From Bidens hawaiensis (taxonomy: Eukaryota > Streptophyta > Magnoliopsida > Asterales > Asteraceae), in the NCBI GenBank assembly GCA_021521415.1, contig JAIQDT010004212.1:30166-94165 (forward strand): DNA of 64,000 bases, written 5' to 3'. Both the position numbers and the translations under genes were made by a program. Below are positions 11,580 through 23,593 of the stretch, piece by piece. Positions within the stretch are counted from its first letter, which is position 1. Each line of letters opens with the position of its first letter. The notes under the pieces were generated by a model, which ran no database searches, was not told where the DNA came from, and was given only the letters and a program-made list of their open reading frames with translations.

Positions 11580-12110
11580 CAAACTTTCTCTCTCTCCTCT
11601 CTCTCTCTCTTCTACATATACAATCCCACCACCACCATCAACAACCCACCACCTCCACCTTCAACTTACCAGATCTAATTAAGTACAAGATATGTGGATA
11701 AATTGAGTCCAGATACGTTGATTTTCGATTACTATCCAGTAAGAGTTAGGGCAACAAAAGTTTGTCGAAAACTTGAACCCAGATGCGTCTTGTTAGCCAC
11801 CGCTGCTGTGCGTCTCTGGCGAATTCCAACATTGTCGATTAGAGCACCGTTCGAAGTAAGTTTTATGCCAATCGATCTGTCTTTACATTATGATGAAAAG
11901 CCCAATGTTTTCATTTGCATATTTTATTCCACGAGTTAGAATTGTGAGTTTGAGATTCTATTGTAATGGCTTCTAGAAGTTCCATACCTCACTGTTACTG
12001 GTAAGGTGGTGTGGTTGTGGTTATGGTTCGGTGGTCTAGTGGTGGTGGTTTCCGGAGGTTGATGGTGGCACCTGGTGGTGGCGGCTACTGAAGAAGAAAG
12101 AGATATATAC
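11580..12110 (+). other. Interior of the Mutator-like element, possible captured gene piece
   Basis: After a (CT)n tract (11588-11611) and CCACCA-rich DNA resembling a plant 5' UTR there is an 81-codon frame (11694-11939) with no family I recognise, then GGTGGTGG-rich DNA (12005-12090). Composition differs from the AT-rich repeats around it. Capture of host sequence is possible but unproven. Confidence 0.4.
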
Positions 12111-12186
12111 ATATATATTTACATTTATATTTATACTTCTATAAATGGATATTATAATGGTTTTTAATTAATTGGGTAAACGTACC

Positions 12187-12368
12187 AATTTGCCCTCATG
12201 TGCAAGGCATGTGACCTGAGTTAACAAGAGAAACTAACTGGGTTAGGGCTAAAGGACAAACAGTGTAACATCTGGAAACGTAAAGTACAAATTTTGTTAC
12301 TTTTAAAGATAAAGGACAACCACTGAAATTTGGTGTAAACATAAAGGACAATTTCTGTAATTTTGTCC
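12187..12368. repeat. Right terminal inverted repeat of the Mutator-like element
   Basis: Reverse complement of the left repeat, ending ...CAATTTCTGTAATTTTGTCC before the target duplication. Confidence 0.9.
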
Positions 12369-12377
12369 AAATATTTT

Positions 12378-13666
12378 GATATATGTGGAGGGTCTAAGAG
12401 TAATAAAAACAATGACATTTAGAAAAGCAAAGGGTCATCTAAGAAATCAAGTATCTAAGTTAATAAGAAGAATGATGAAGTCTTCAAAAGTGATGATCAT
12501 TTTCTATCAATCTATGTGTTCTCCAATCATAAATTATTTGATGTGGGAGATGGAAAGGATGGAAGATTATACCAGAAAATGGTTGAGACCTAGAAGTGAA
12601 AAGAGTGAAAGTCCAATCAAATTGGAAAAGGTAACCTTTGTTAAGAGTTCAGTGAAAAGAGAAGATGTAAAGACTGAGGAATTTTTAACATTCTTAATCA
12701 ACTTTGATGGCCAACTTACTCATAAAAAGACCATTGGAGTTGATCCCCCAAGACCAAGTGAAAGATTTTAAAGGGGAAACTCAGGTACAAGTTTCAAAGG
12801 TCAAGTTTGGTGCAAAATCTGTTATTTTTATGGTCATCACATTGATTCCTGTCAAGATAGGTTCTCTCCTGAACCATTTTGTGTTCCAGACCATACTACG
12901 TTTATACAAGATTTTGCGTTTTAAAAGATGAATACACTGAGTATTTGAACAAGGGGAAGAAGAGATGATTCTCACGTTCAAAATGTTGAGATAGTTGATA
13001 AGAAAAGAAGTTTGATTACCAAGATATTCATCAAACGTCAATATGTTAAGTCTCATGACTTTGAGAAGTCTGTTGATTATGAAAATCCAGAACCAATTAA
13101 AGAAAAAGTAAGTTGAAAAAGAAAATCTTCAAAAGAGTGAAAGGAAATGAACTTACTGGTGATGAAAAGTTTCTAATGAAGCATGGTTATGAACAACATG
13201 GGTTTTTGTGGAAGCCTAAATTTGAAGCTCAGATGATAATTACCAAAAGGGAGAGTGTAATTGAAAAATGCCCAAGCATAATTCCCTATGTTGGAAACTC
13301 ATTTGAAACTAATTATTAGACTGATGAGTCTTGTGAATTAGCTAATGAGGATCCCAAACCAATTGCAACTAATGAGGATGGTGCTGATGACTTGCAAGCT
13401 GAAATAGCTTGTGATTCATCACTTAATTGATCACTTTCTTTTGAATTGTGTAGGAACAATCCACATATGTGAATGATTTATTGTATATGGATAGTGTATT
13501 GTCCAGGCACATGACCTGTGATAAGAGATCATTGGTTAACTATGAAGGGAAGTTTTAAGGCCCAATTGCTTTTGGTAGTGATGAAAATGGAGGGAAGATT
13601 GTGGGCAAGGGCATTCTCACAAATGGGAAAGTCGCATTTGATAATGTTTTTCATGTGTAAGGTCTG
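12378..13666 (+). pseudogene. Copy D gag-pol spacer with second zinc knuckle and protease start
   Basis: This resumes copy D after the transposon. At 12811-12852 it encodes CKICYFYGHHIDSC, a complete CX2CX4HX4C knuckle distinct from the one after KRLYNRTGR. Further on (13480-13660) comes the retropepsin-like start YMDSVLSRHMTCDKRS, in which the usual DSGCS is changed to DSVLS, followed by IAFGSDENGGKIVGKGILTNG. Several frame changes and stops are present. The F-type LTR interrupts it at 13667. Confidence 0.75.
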
Positions 13667-14352
13667 TGTTAGTGCACGATTTGTTGTCCGCTAGGGGTAG
13701 TTTTGTCATTAGGCTTTAATGTAAAATGGCCATTCGCTAGTTGACTAGCTATTCGTTAACTTAACGAATGGGAGCTGAAGGCCTATATAGGTAGCTCCTG
13801 TTCATTGTATAGGTGAGATCCGTGCTTAATTTATCCATACCGTTACCATGTTGGATTCTCTCTAGATGAAACTTATCCACCAATAATGTATTCATCCATA
13901 AATTATCAATAAATTATTTATTTAACGTATTGATTTATTGTGTTAGCGGCTAGATCTTGGCTCGTATAACGTTTCAATAATTGGTATCAAAGCAGACGAC
14001 TGCTCTTGATGCATCAATTTAAGGTATGATTCAGATCTTAGATGGTGTTCTTCGTGTTCATCGGGTGTTGGTTTGGTTTGGTCAGATTTGGATCAAATTC
14101 ATGTATTATTTATTGAATTAAGGGCTGATTAAGGTTTATTGATGAATTCGGAAGTCTCCTGTTGATTTTGAGGTTATTTATGGTGAATTGAAGGTTCACC
14201 ATTGATGAACAAGATACTATTTTCTCGGATTCATGATGATTCAGTACAAATTAAGTTAAATTGATGATAGATTCTTGTTCGTGATGAAAATCCGAGTGTT
14301 AGGGTAAATTTTCATGTTTAATTATGAAATGTATCAAGTTTTCACAAATGTG
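13667..14352 (+). mobile_element. F-family LTR plus leader inserted in copy D
   Basis: The segment starts TGTTAGTGCACG, like the LTR at 2888-3468. The LTR ends in TTTCA at 13976 and is followed by TTGGTATCAAAGC (13981-13993), a tRNA-Met-type primer site, and about 360 bp of leader. Copia protein homology stops at VGKGILTNGKVAFDNVFHV and resumes at about 14353 with LLSIS and CDKGYKVGFD. No second LTR or target duplication is visible, so it is a truncated insertion. A near-perfect palindrome lies at 13751-13769, and CCTATATAGG at about 13782 may be the TATA region. Confidence 0.7.
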
Positions 14353-15229
14353 CAACCTTTTGAGCATTTCACACATGTGTGATAAAGGTTATAAAGTTGG
14401 ATTTGATGAATCTCACTATTTCATTTTGAAACCTGAGTTTGTTATTACACGTGATATGATTATGATGATGGCCCCTAGAAATGGAAACTTATATGAACTA
14501 AGAATGAAAGATGCCAAATCTAGATGTGGAACAAGCTTTGTCTCCAAAGCTTCTGAGAATGAAACAAAACATTAGCACAAAAAGTTGTGTCATGTGAATC
14601 TAAAGAACATGAACAAACTTGTTAAAGGTGAACTTGTTATTGGTTTACAAACAAGAGAGTTCAAACTAGATGATAAAAGCATTTCATTTCAAAATGGAAA
14701 GCAATATAAATCATCTCACAAAACAAAACTCATAAACTCCATTGAACAAGTACTTGAAATGCTTCATATGGATCTTTTTGGTCCTGTGAGTGTTCCAAGT
14801 GTTGGCAAAAATAGGTATTGTTTAGTGACAATAGATGACTATTCAAGATATACATGGGTATACCTTCTTAGTTCAAAAGATGAAGCTGCAAAGATGATCA
14901 AAAGTTGTGTAATCAAGATTGAGAATCAGTGGGATGCAAGGGTTAAGGTTATGATAAGTGACAATGATTCTGAGTTCAAGAATGGGACAATGACTAAATT
15001 TTGTCGAGCTAAAGGAATATTCCAAAAATTCAGTGTCGCTAGAATTCCAGAACAAAATGGTGTTGCAGAAAGAAGGAATAGAACATTAATTGAGGCTGCA
15101 AGGACCATGCTTGCAGATGCTTACTTTCCTGTAACTTTTTGGGCTGAGGTAATTAACACTACATGTTATGTCCAAAACAAGGTCCTTCTCAACAAAATAC
15201 AAGACAAAACTCCTTATGAGATTTTGTAG
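14353..15229 (+). pseudogene. Copia integrase of copy D
   Basis: After the protease tail (CDKGYKVGFDESHYF, MMMAPRNGNLYELRM) come a degraded HHCC zinc domain (HVNLKNMNKLV) and the catalytic core: HMDLFGPVSVPS (first Asp), SDNDSEFKNG (second Asp; the usual DNG is DND), and PEQNGVAERRNRTL (third residue Glu present). It continues to VLLNKIQDKTPYEIL and ends in a stop. Integrase would insert the cDNA. The core is one open frame from 14585 to 15229; the upstream zinc domain has lost residues. Confidence 0.85.
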
Positions 15230-15574
15230 AAAAGAAAACCCTACATCTTGAATAAGTTTAAATGCCAAGACTTGAAAAATGCTTCTTCTCCAATGGACAC
15301 ACATGAGAATATGGTAGCTGATGAAACGGGGGAGCCTGTGGATCAACAGAATATAGAGCTAAGATTGGATCACTGATGTATCTGACTGCTTCAAGACCAT
15401 ATACCATTTTTGTTGTTTGTGTTTGTGCAAGATTCCAAGAAAATCCTAAAGTATCTCATATGACTGTTGTCAAGAGAATCTTTAGATACCTGAAAGGAAA
15501 GCCTGACTTGGTTATTTGGTATCCCAAGAACAATGCTTTTGTTCAGATGAGAAAATGCTTAAAGGAAGATTAGA
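15230..15574 (+). pseudogene. RT C-terminal remnant of copy D
   Basis: Integrase runs directly into the end of the RT domain (LNKFKCQDLKNASSPMDTHENMVADE, then in another frame LTASRPYTIFVVCVCARFQ and IFRYLKGKPDLVIWYPKN). The catalytic RT core with YVDD and all of RNase H are deleted compared with copy C. The end is close to the start of the next LTR. Confidence 0.85.
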
Positions 15575-15599
15575 ATCTTCTCAACCTCTCAAGGAAAAA

Positions 15600-16673
15600 G
15601 GCTAAGTATGAATACCGAGCACAATTAGGCCTCCAAGCAAGCTTTTACTTAACTGAGCAAGGTATTTTGCCTTTCAGGCAAGGTTATCTTCTTGAATTCT
15701 TCTTAAGTGTTAATCCGAACAGGGTTCACTTCGTCTAACAAAGGTGTTCTTCAAGTCGAGCACAGTTTTCTTTCCAGCAAACCTTGACTGAACCAAGCTT
15801 ATGAATCCAGGTAATTGGAAGATCTAGCAAGGTTTCTACAATAAACAATACTCCGAGCATGCTTGAAGAAAGTTTATCAAGAAATATTCTAAGTACTTTC
15901 TCTCGCAAGGTTCAACATCGAGAAAGCTACTGTGCTACCATCACAACTCAAACAGTGTTACCAGCACACTTTAGTTTGTTCAATAAGTTATCTTTTAACA
16001 AAGAGTTGAAGGGATTCATGAAGAACAATTTGCTCGTAGGACCATATAGAGCAAATTTTGCTATGGTCAAGAAGACTGAAGTCTTCTAGGTGAATATTTT
16101 TTAAGGAAAATATTCTAAGTAAAGTCTACCCGTAGAACTGTTCCCAGCACACTTTGGTTACCAAGTCTGCTCGAAGATGACAAACAGCTGCAAAGCTTAC
16201 TCGAAGACCTGTTTTACACGTAGAATGTTTTGTAATATGTTTTATGATTATGTATCAATCATTAGGGTTTCCAGAAGGCAAGACAGCTGTCAGGTGGTGG
16301 CAGGCCTATAAATAGAATATTTTAGGGCACGTCTACCACGGATTTTCAACTTTACACTCTTCAGACCTACTAAATATTCCTGATTTGAGTGTGACGGATG
16401 TCCTAAGATTAGTACGGATAAACATTCCTTATGAAAACCCTAATTGATTTATATTTGTATGAATCTTTCAATAAATGGAGATCTTTTGAGTTAATGCTTG
16501 TGTCTATTACATTTAACAATCTTTAAGCAATAAATAGTCTTATTAGTGATTCCGATGTTAACAAACATCTATTCTTACCCTAAATAGCAAATTCGTTAAC
16601 TCTCTTGTCGACACATCATTGTGTGGGTTGTGACATTAATTGTGAGTTTGAGTGATCATATGCGGGACATACA
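15600..16673 (+). repeat. LTR shared by Copia copies D (3') and C (5')
   Basis: It aligns with the LTR at 7831-8833 and ends in ACA at 16673, directly before a primer site, so it serves as 3' LTR for D and 5' LTR for C. The left boundary is approximate. It contains repeated GAGCAAGGTT-like words, a TATA box at 16306, and a likely transcript start in the following 30 bases. Confidence 0.75.
16306..16315 (+). promoter_or_regulatory. TATA box of the C/D LTR
   Basis: CTATAAATAG, in the expected place upstream of the presumed R region. Confidence 0.6.
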
Positions 16674-16675
16674 AG

Positions 16676-16687
16676 TGGTATCAGAGC
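16676..16687 (+). other. Primer binding site of Copia copy C
   Basis: TGGTATCAGAGC, tRNA-Met type, two bases after the LTR. Confidence 0.9.
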
Positions 16688-16808
16688 TGATTTGTTGCTA
16701 TTTGGGTGAAGAAGCGTTGTTGTTTGTTGATTATCTGAAGATGAAGAATGACGTGAGCTGAGTACAATTCGATTGGATTCTGACGTCAGCAACTCTGTCC
16801 TTCGTTAT

Positions 16809-18544
16809 TGATGTGGTGAAAACAGTCAATTAAATATTAACTAAACTAAACAAGTAATAAAAGCTAGACTTAAGACTCAACTACACAAAACACCGGCAAG
16901 TGAACTGATCAATTGTACTAAAGCTAAGTTAGTCCTGAATATCGAACCCACATGACTCTATAAATTACATTAATTAGCTAATTAGACTCGACTTACAACA
17001 CGACTATATATTATTAATGTTTAAAGGGGGGTTTTTAAATTAAGATTTAACTAAGAAAGCAAACGAGAAACAAGCAATTAAACACAAGATCGAAAGCAAT
17101 CAGAGAAGAAATCTACCTAGGTAAGAATCCCATGTATTAACAATCATCAAGTAGTGGACAAATAACATGATTATGAAAACTGATTTCTAAACGTATTTAT
17201 CTAACAAACCCTAAAGGACCCTTGACTGAATCAAAAGACATCCCAAAGATTGATTATTAGATTATTAAGCAAACAGTTATATTGATTTCCTCACGGTTAT
17301 CAAATAGAGTTAATTAATAGTATCTAAATCAAGCAATCTTACGAAACACTAAACCCTAGATAACTTGATAGGCTAAACACGACATCATGAACAAGGATCA
17401 ACGCACTAAGCAAGAATATTGTCACAATCTATCCTAGCATGCGATTGACCAAGACACACGAACAACTCCTCACCTTACAACTTTTAGAATTTAGCAAAAC
17501 ATTTAAAACCCTAACCGACTATCAACTAGCTTCTATGATCTAATAGGCCTATTCAACCACAATAATCAAAACACCAAGTAATGATTAAACATAAACCCTA
17601 AATCTAAAGAACACGGTCAAGAGACATAAGATCTATGTGAAGCTAGAATTAACAATCAATAAAGATAATAAACATTCATATGCATCATGAAAGCAAAATC
17701 AAGTCTTTTACTATTAAAATAACGAAACCATAATCAAATCAATTGTCCAAAGCAAGAAACATGCATCAAACATGTTCATCAAACCTAGGTAGACACGAAG
17801 TCTAGCCTTGCATAGTCATAAACAAAGATAAATAACTAAACCAAAGAACAAGGAGAAACATCATGAATGGTAATGAACAAGGATGATGAAAAAGAACGAA
17901 ATAACCATTCTTAATCGACCCTTGAACACTTGTATGAAATCTCTATGATGCTCCTTGATTTCTAGCCTCCAAAACTTCTCCAAACTTAGCTTAAATCCTT
18001 AGAAAATTGGCTGCCAACTTCTCTCTTTGTTTAGGTTTGCAAAAGATGTTTATATAACTGAGTACCGGACTTGGGCTTGCGAAAAATGGCTGACCAGGGG
18101 GCTCTAGGCGCCGCACGGCCCCCTTTGCATTGGGCTCCGCGCGGCGCGGCGTGCTCAAGGGAGGAGTTCCCCAATTTTTTATTATTTCTTGATATAACTT
18201 GTTAAAACTCTTTCTTGAACTCCAAGTAATGCATAGAAACTTCTAGACCTTCTATCCCTTGATCACCAAGCCACCAACTACATGAAAATAAATCAAAACT
18301 CTTAAGTGAAGTAATCATGTAACCGTTGACGAATAAAACGAACATAAGCTTCGCATGAAATGATAGAATGAATTAAGTTTAACATGATAGACACCAAACG
18401 ATTTAAAACATGATAAATGAATATAAACTTGACTCAAAACCTAATTTAATATAAAATAAACGAAACACGAACTAAACCGAACTCAAAACATTAAAGAAAC
18501 AAAACTTTACAAGGGATTCTAGATGTATAAATAGACGTATATCA
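16809..18544 (-). repeat. 3' LTR of gypsy element 1
   Basis: It begins TGATGTGGTGAAAAC and ends GTATATCA, followed by the polypurine-like tract (reverse complement of AATATCACAACACTTAC). A GC-rich patch (18090-18170) stands out from the AT-rich remainder. Confidence 0.9.
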
Positions 18545-19670
18545 AATATCACAACACTTACTCTTTTTTCGTCCCTAAAAAAGTCTAATGCAGTTGGATC
18601 AGAATCGGAATATACAGTTAAACAAACACATAGGTTAATTTTTAAAGCTTAGAAGAACGCAAAAACCGCGATCACAGACATTGTTGTCCACTTAAACCCA
18701 TGCCTTAAACTTTACCGGGACAAATAAGATCCGAAAATTTTTACTCAGTGGTTTACACAATTAAGACCCGCTTATTTTCAGCTTTTACCGGACCAGACCA
18801 CCCCAACTTGACTTAAACCTTAAAATTAGCAGATTTAAAACTTTTGTTTCTCTATTTTTTCATGAATAGTTAAGACGATCAAGGGTTTATCCACCTAAGC
18901 TTAAACATCAAAGTCTACCAAGCATCCATTAGATACGATTAAGGTTCAATTAATTAATAGCTAGTGTTCCCCACAACATGACATACACCCGTTATCAAGC
19001 AATACCCCGAACCCATCACCATAGGTGAGCATGCAAAATTTCATCTGTAGGGCTTACATGAAGCGTGTCCCTTGTGGTCCGTTTCTTAATGGTAATGAGA
19101 CGCGAGCAAGGGGACCCCACATGGCTAACAGCGTGGATGATCAAGTTTGTAGTGTATTTGTACTTTTGTACTTTTGTGATCATGTTTATAGACTTAAATA
19201 GGGTTTGCTCTTTTTGGCTTAATTTTAAATATCCACAACCCCTCTTAGGAATTGTGAATACCCAGATGAATAGATTACATATAGACCCATGGTCTCCGGA
19301 CCCGAAGCATCCCATCAATACAGGATTTAAGGTTATAAAACCATACACCAATGAGGTGTAAAACACTAAACTAGCAGTTTAAGATTTATATCACAGGCTA
19401 CACGGCATACTCTAATGTTAAACCTACCCAAGCATCATATGATAACGTATTCAGATTTTAAAATTCATAGTATTTCCACTTTTCATACCAAAAATTGAGG
19501 CTTGAGTATGGCCCGACCTTTCATTACTTATTTTCCACCGACAAAACGCTTTACCCACAAGAGATTTCCGACCCATTTTATCAAATTGCCCTTTCATTTT
19601 CAAGGCTGAGCCTACCGACACATCCCAAGTTAAGTGCGTTTTCTTTTATTTATCTCATATTATTAGTAGT
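18545..19670 (-). other. 3' tail of gypsy element 1, outer part
   Basis: Matches 47395-48535 of element 2 and, inverted, 57910-59020 of element 3. On the minus strand it holds a short frame (around 19016-19240) whose product is shared with the other two elements. Confidence 0.8.
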
Positions 19671-20020
19671 TTAAAGGTGACAATCGTCAATTTCAGGTTA
19701 ACTCCGTTAACTCAACTCCGTCAATTCAAACTTAAAGATCACTGAATCTATAACGCACACCTCATTACATTTAAACTAGGGTTTAAATGAAGCTTGACAA
19801 TTACTGCATGTGTAGTCTTTCGGGATTTGCACCGAAACGCAAACGAGTTGACGCAAACGATTGGTGAATAAACGAAAAACGCCAAAACAATAATTATGTG
19901 ATAATTATGTGTTAGACTTATGTGTTATGTGATAACATTGTTATAAACGTTAACTCAATGTGCTAGAACTAGTTAATTAAGCTAGAAAAGTAACATTTGA
20001 AAGTGGAGGGACCAAGATGT

Positions 20021-20971
20021 TGTTGGGTTTCTATGGATATTTTAGACTTAGTTAATCATTTAACTAGTCATTAAAAGGCGGAAGCGTGATTATCTATAAA
20101 CTTTATGTACATATATCCATATATATATTACAAGCTCATATGTGTGTTAATCTATGAATAACCCTTTATTCTTGTTTCAAGATTACCATTAATCTTAAGA
20201 TTAGAAACCCGAGACTAAGGATCAAATAATACGGAAAAACTAAACTATCAAAGCTTGTAAAACTTACATTCTTAACTCCTTAAGAGATGTAGTTGATGGT
20301 TGAAGAAGATGATGATGTTGATGCTAGACTTTCAAAGGGAAAATCCTCAAACGGAAGATACCCCGAGCCTCCAACACACACCGAGCTATGTTAGGAAGCT
20401 TGAACACGAGAAACCGAGACTCGAACCTCTTTTGTTTCTTGACTTCGGCCGAACCAAAAGCTAGAGGGAAAGAGAAAGTTGTGGTTACTTATTATATCAT
20501 GAAAGTATGTTGAACTTTTTATAAATGAGATCATATCTCATTCATATCTTAAGTTAGGTTTTTGGTCAAGTAAAAGTTACTCAACCTCCATCAAGTCCTT
20601 ACCAACTTTGACCAAGTGTATGGGGTGTAAGGCATACATGTCTAAATAATATATATTTTATACCTTATAAAATATATAAACATCCCATCTTTTATAAACC
20701 ATTTTATAAAAAACACATGTTTAAATAATCATTCCAATAATAATTATTTGAATAAATAAATTAACCAATTAATTTATTTAACACTTTCAAGTAATTATTC
20801 AGAAACCCGATTTCTGAATGTGTTGTGTTCTGTATTTGTTTTATAGATCATATCTCAACAAATACATAATTGGTGTGTGTCTAACTTGTTATTGGGTATG
20901 ACCCGACTTGGATCAAACACGGCTAGCCACATTAACCTAATTATGTGTCTCGGGCATACGGTATTCCAACA
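20021..20971 (-). repeat. 3' LTR of Copia H
   Basis: TGTTGGGTTTC...TATTCCAACA. It is followed by ATCTCCCACTTGCACGTGAC, whose reverse complement is a purine-rich tract (AAGTGGGAGAT). Confidence 0.95.
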
Positions 20972-20990
20972 ATCTCCCACTTGCACGTGA
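20972..20990 (-). other. Polypurine tract of Copia H
   Basis: On the minus strand it reads CAAGTGGGAGAT directly before the 3' LTR. It primes plus-strand DNA synthesis in this element class. Confidence 0.8.
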
Positions 20991-21751
20991 CTCATAGGAA
21001 GTTAATGCTAATGGTGAATACCGCCTAACAACAGGTCACCATCCCTAGTGTGTTTGACTAAGTGCCATTCAATAACATCATCCCCTTCAAGTCCATACTT
21101 GATATGATATAGGTAAGTCTTATCACTACATCCCTTTGTTACTAGATGTCCTGTCAAATCGAAGAGACACAGAGTGATCATTCTCTCAATGATTTAACTT
21201 AACAGGCCTTAGACATCTAAACTCTCAACACATAAGAGGAACAAATCCCATCTTGACTGCATACACCCTTGTTGACATCTCGTATGATATCTGAGCTCTT
21301 TCTTACACGTTATCGTGTTACCGAAATAACAAAGAAGAGAGTCAAGTTATCAGACTTGATGAAAGACCAGATCCAATATGCATCTTAGGTCAAAGGACAC
21401 AATGATACTCGCCTTTACTCAAGGATTACTTATGATCAGTTACACTAACTCCATGCAGTGATCCTTGAGAGCGGGTCAGTCCAATATTTGTATCCCACAA
21501 ATATCTATGAACTTTGGTGGCAAACCTATGCCCTATATTCATCACATGAATATCAACCAATCCGGGTTCATAATAGTCTTACCTTCATACTTGTTCCCAC
21601 TAGTATGATCGACTACGGACGTTTAGAACAACATAAGTCATTCATGGATTAAACATGCAAATATAGAACATAACTCATTGAATAATTAAAACATAATTAA
21701 TTTTCATGAGATACCCATTACATTCGTTCTTATACAAACACTAAACACAGA

Positions 21752-23593
21752 TTAAATCCACTCACTAGAATACCGAAGTCCTAATGCACAAACATGACCC
21801 TCATGCTTTGGCCTATCGAGGAGCTTCGTGAGTGGGTCCGCAATATTTTGATCGTTATGAACTTTATGAATACATATCTTTCCCTTTTCAACTTCATCCC
21901 TTATGTAGTTGAATCTGCGCTCAATGTGCCTCGTTTTCTGATGAGCACGAGGCTCCTTGATCTGTGCAATAGCACCCTGATTGTCACAGAATATCTCTAG
22001 GGGCTCCTGAATGGTAGAGATAATCCCTAGATCCATGATGAACTTTTTCATCCATGCAGCCTCTTGGGCTGCCATTGAAGCGGCGATGTACTCAGATTCT
22101 GTAGTGGATAACGCGACAACATCCTGCTTCGAACTCTTCCAAGAGACAGCGCCTCCATTCAAAATGAAGACATATCCCGACTGTGACCGAGAATCATCTC
22201 GGTCATTTTGGAAACTCGCATCCACGTAACCCTTTACGAAGAGTTCCTCCTCACCAGACCCATATATTAAAAACATATCCTTAGTCCTTCTAAGGTATTT
22301 TAATATATTCTTGACAGCCATCCAATGACTGTCACCTGGGTTGTGCTGGTATCTACTCGTTATGCTTAAGCATACGAGACGTCCGGTCTAGTGCACATCA
22401 TTGCATACATAATAGATCCTATTGCCGAAGCATAAGGAACATGCTTCATCCTATCCTGCTCTTCCTTAGAGCTAGGACTTTGGGATGAGCTTAACACGGT
22501 TCCTCTAGGAATAGGTACCAAACCTTTCTTAGAGTTTTCCATCCTGAACCTTTTCAGGATTTTATCAATGTATGCACTTTGATTGAGTCCGATCAATTTC
22601 CTTTGTCTATCCCTATAGACCTTTATTCCCAAGATATATGTCGCTTCTCCAAGATCCTTAATTGAGAAACGACTACTTAACCACGCTTTAACGCTTTCCA
22701 TACTTGGTATATCAATTCCAAATAAAAGTATATCATCGACATACAAAATAAGGAACATGACTATACTCCCACTAGCCCATTTATACACACACGCCTCATC
22801 ACCGTTTTGGACGAAACCAAACGCTTTGATTTCTTCATTAAAACGATGATTCCACATCCGTGATGCTTGTTTCAACCCGTAGATTGATTTCCTTAACTTA
22901 CATACTTTGTCAGGATTAGATGGATCGACAACCTTCAGGCTGAACCATATGGACATCTTCCTTAAGATATCCATTAAGAAAAGCGGTCTTGACATCCATC
23001 TGCCATATCTCATAATCAAAATGAGCTGCAATGGCAAATAATATCCTGATCGACTTAAGCATCGCAACCAGCGAGAAGGTTTCATCATAATCAATCCCTT
23101 GAGTTTGTGTGAAACCTTTTGCTACAAGTCGTGCTTTGTAAGTATCTAGATTTCCATGCATATCGGTCTTCTTCTTGAAGACCCACTTACATCCAACCAG
23201 TTTGGAGTTAAGTGGACGATCAACCAATTCCCAAACTTGGTTATCGTGCATGGATTGCATCTCGGGGCTCATGGCTTCAAGCCATTTTTCACAATCAGGT
23301 TGTGACATAGCATCTTTGTAGGAGATCGGTTCATCCGAATCGACCAAGTAGCAACCATCCACGAGAAATCCATATCTCTCGGGAGGTTGACTAACCCTAC
23401 TAGATCTGCGAGCAACGTGTGTATGATCAACCATTTGATCACCTTCAACATCCTCGTGTTGAAAGCTAGTATCGACCAACTGTGTATCATCCAGTGATTC
23501 TTGAACCTCTTCAAGTTCCACTCTCTTTTACTAGGTCCTTCCATAAGGAACTTAGTTTCTAAGAAGTATCCTTTGCGTGAAACAAACACTCTT
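21752..23593 (-). pseudogene. Copia H reverse transcriptase and RNase H
   Basis: RT starts at about 23400 (PISYKDAMSQPDCEKWLEAM), continues with WVFKKKTDMHGNLDTYKARL and VKTAFLNGYL, and has the active-site box YVDD at 22732-22743. RNase H follows in 22321-21752 with YVDASFQND, STTESEYIAAS and FCDNQGAIAQI. An AG insertion near 23525 and a shortened T run near 22925 (VQPEG to DPSNPDKVCKLRKS) shift the frame; a further break near 22370 separates RT from RNase H. Motif residues are otherwise conserved, in line with a young copy. Confidence 0.9.

Larger units (their letters stand above)
11333..12368. mobile_element. Mutator-like non-autonomous DNA transposon
   Basis: Both ends carry inverted repeats of about 180 bp. 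The left (ATTACAAAAATTGTCCTTT...) and the reverse complement of the right (ATTACAGAAATTGTCCTTT...) match at roughly 9 in 10 bases. The flanks are AAATCTTTG (11324-11332) and AAATATTTT (12369-12377), an imperfect 9-bp target duplication as expected of Mutator-type elements. The copia frame is colinear with copy C on both sides. No transposase is present. The interior holds CT-rich and CCACCA-rich DNA and a short frame. Confidence 0.85.
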
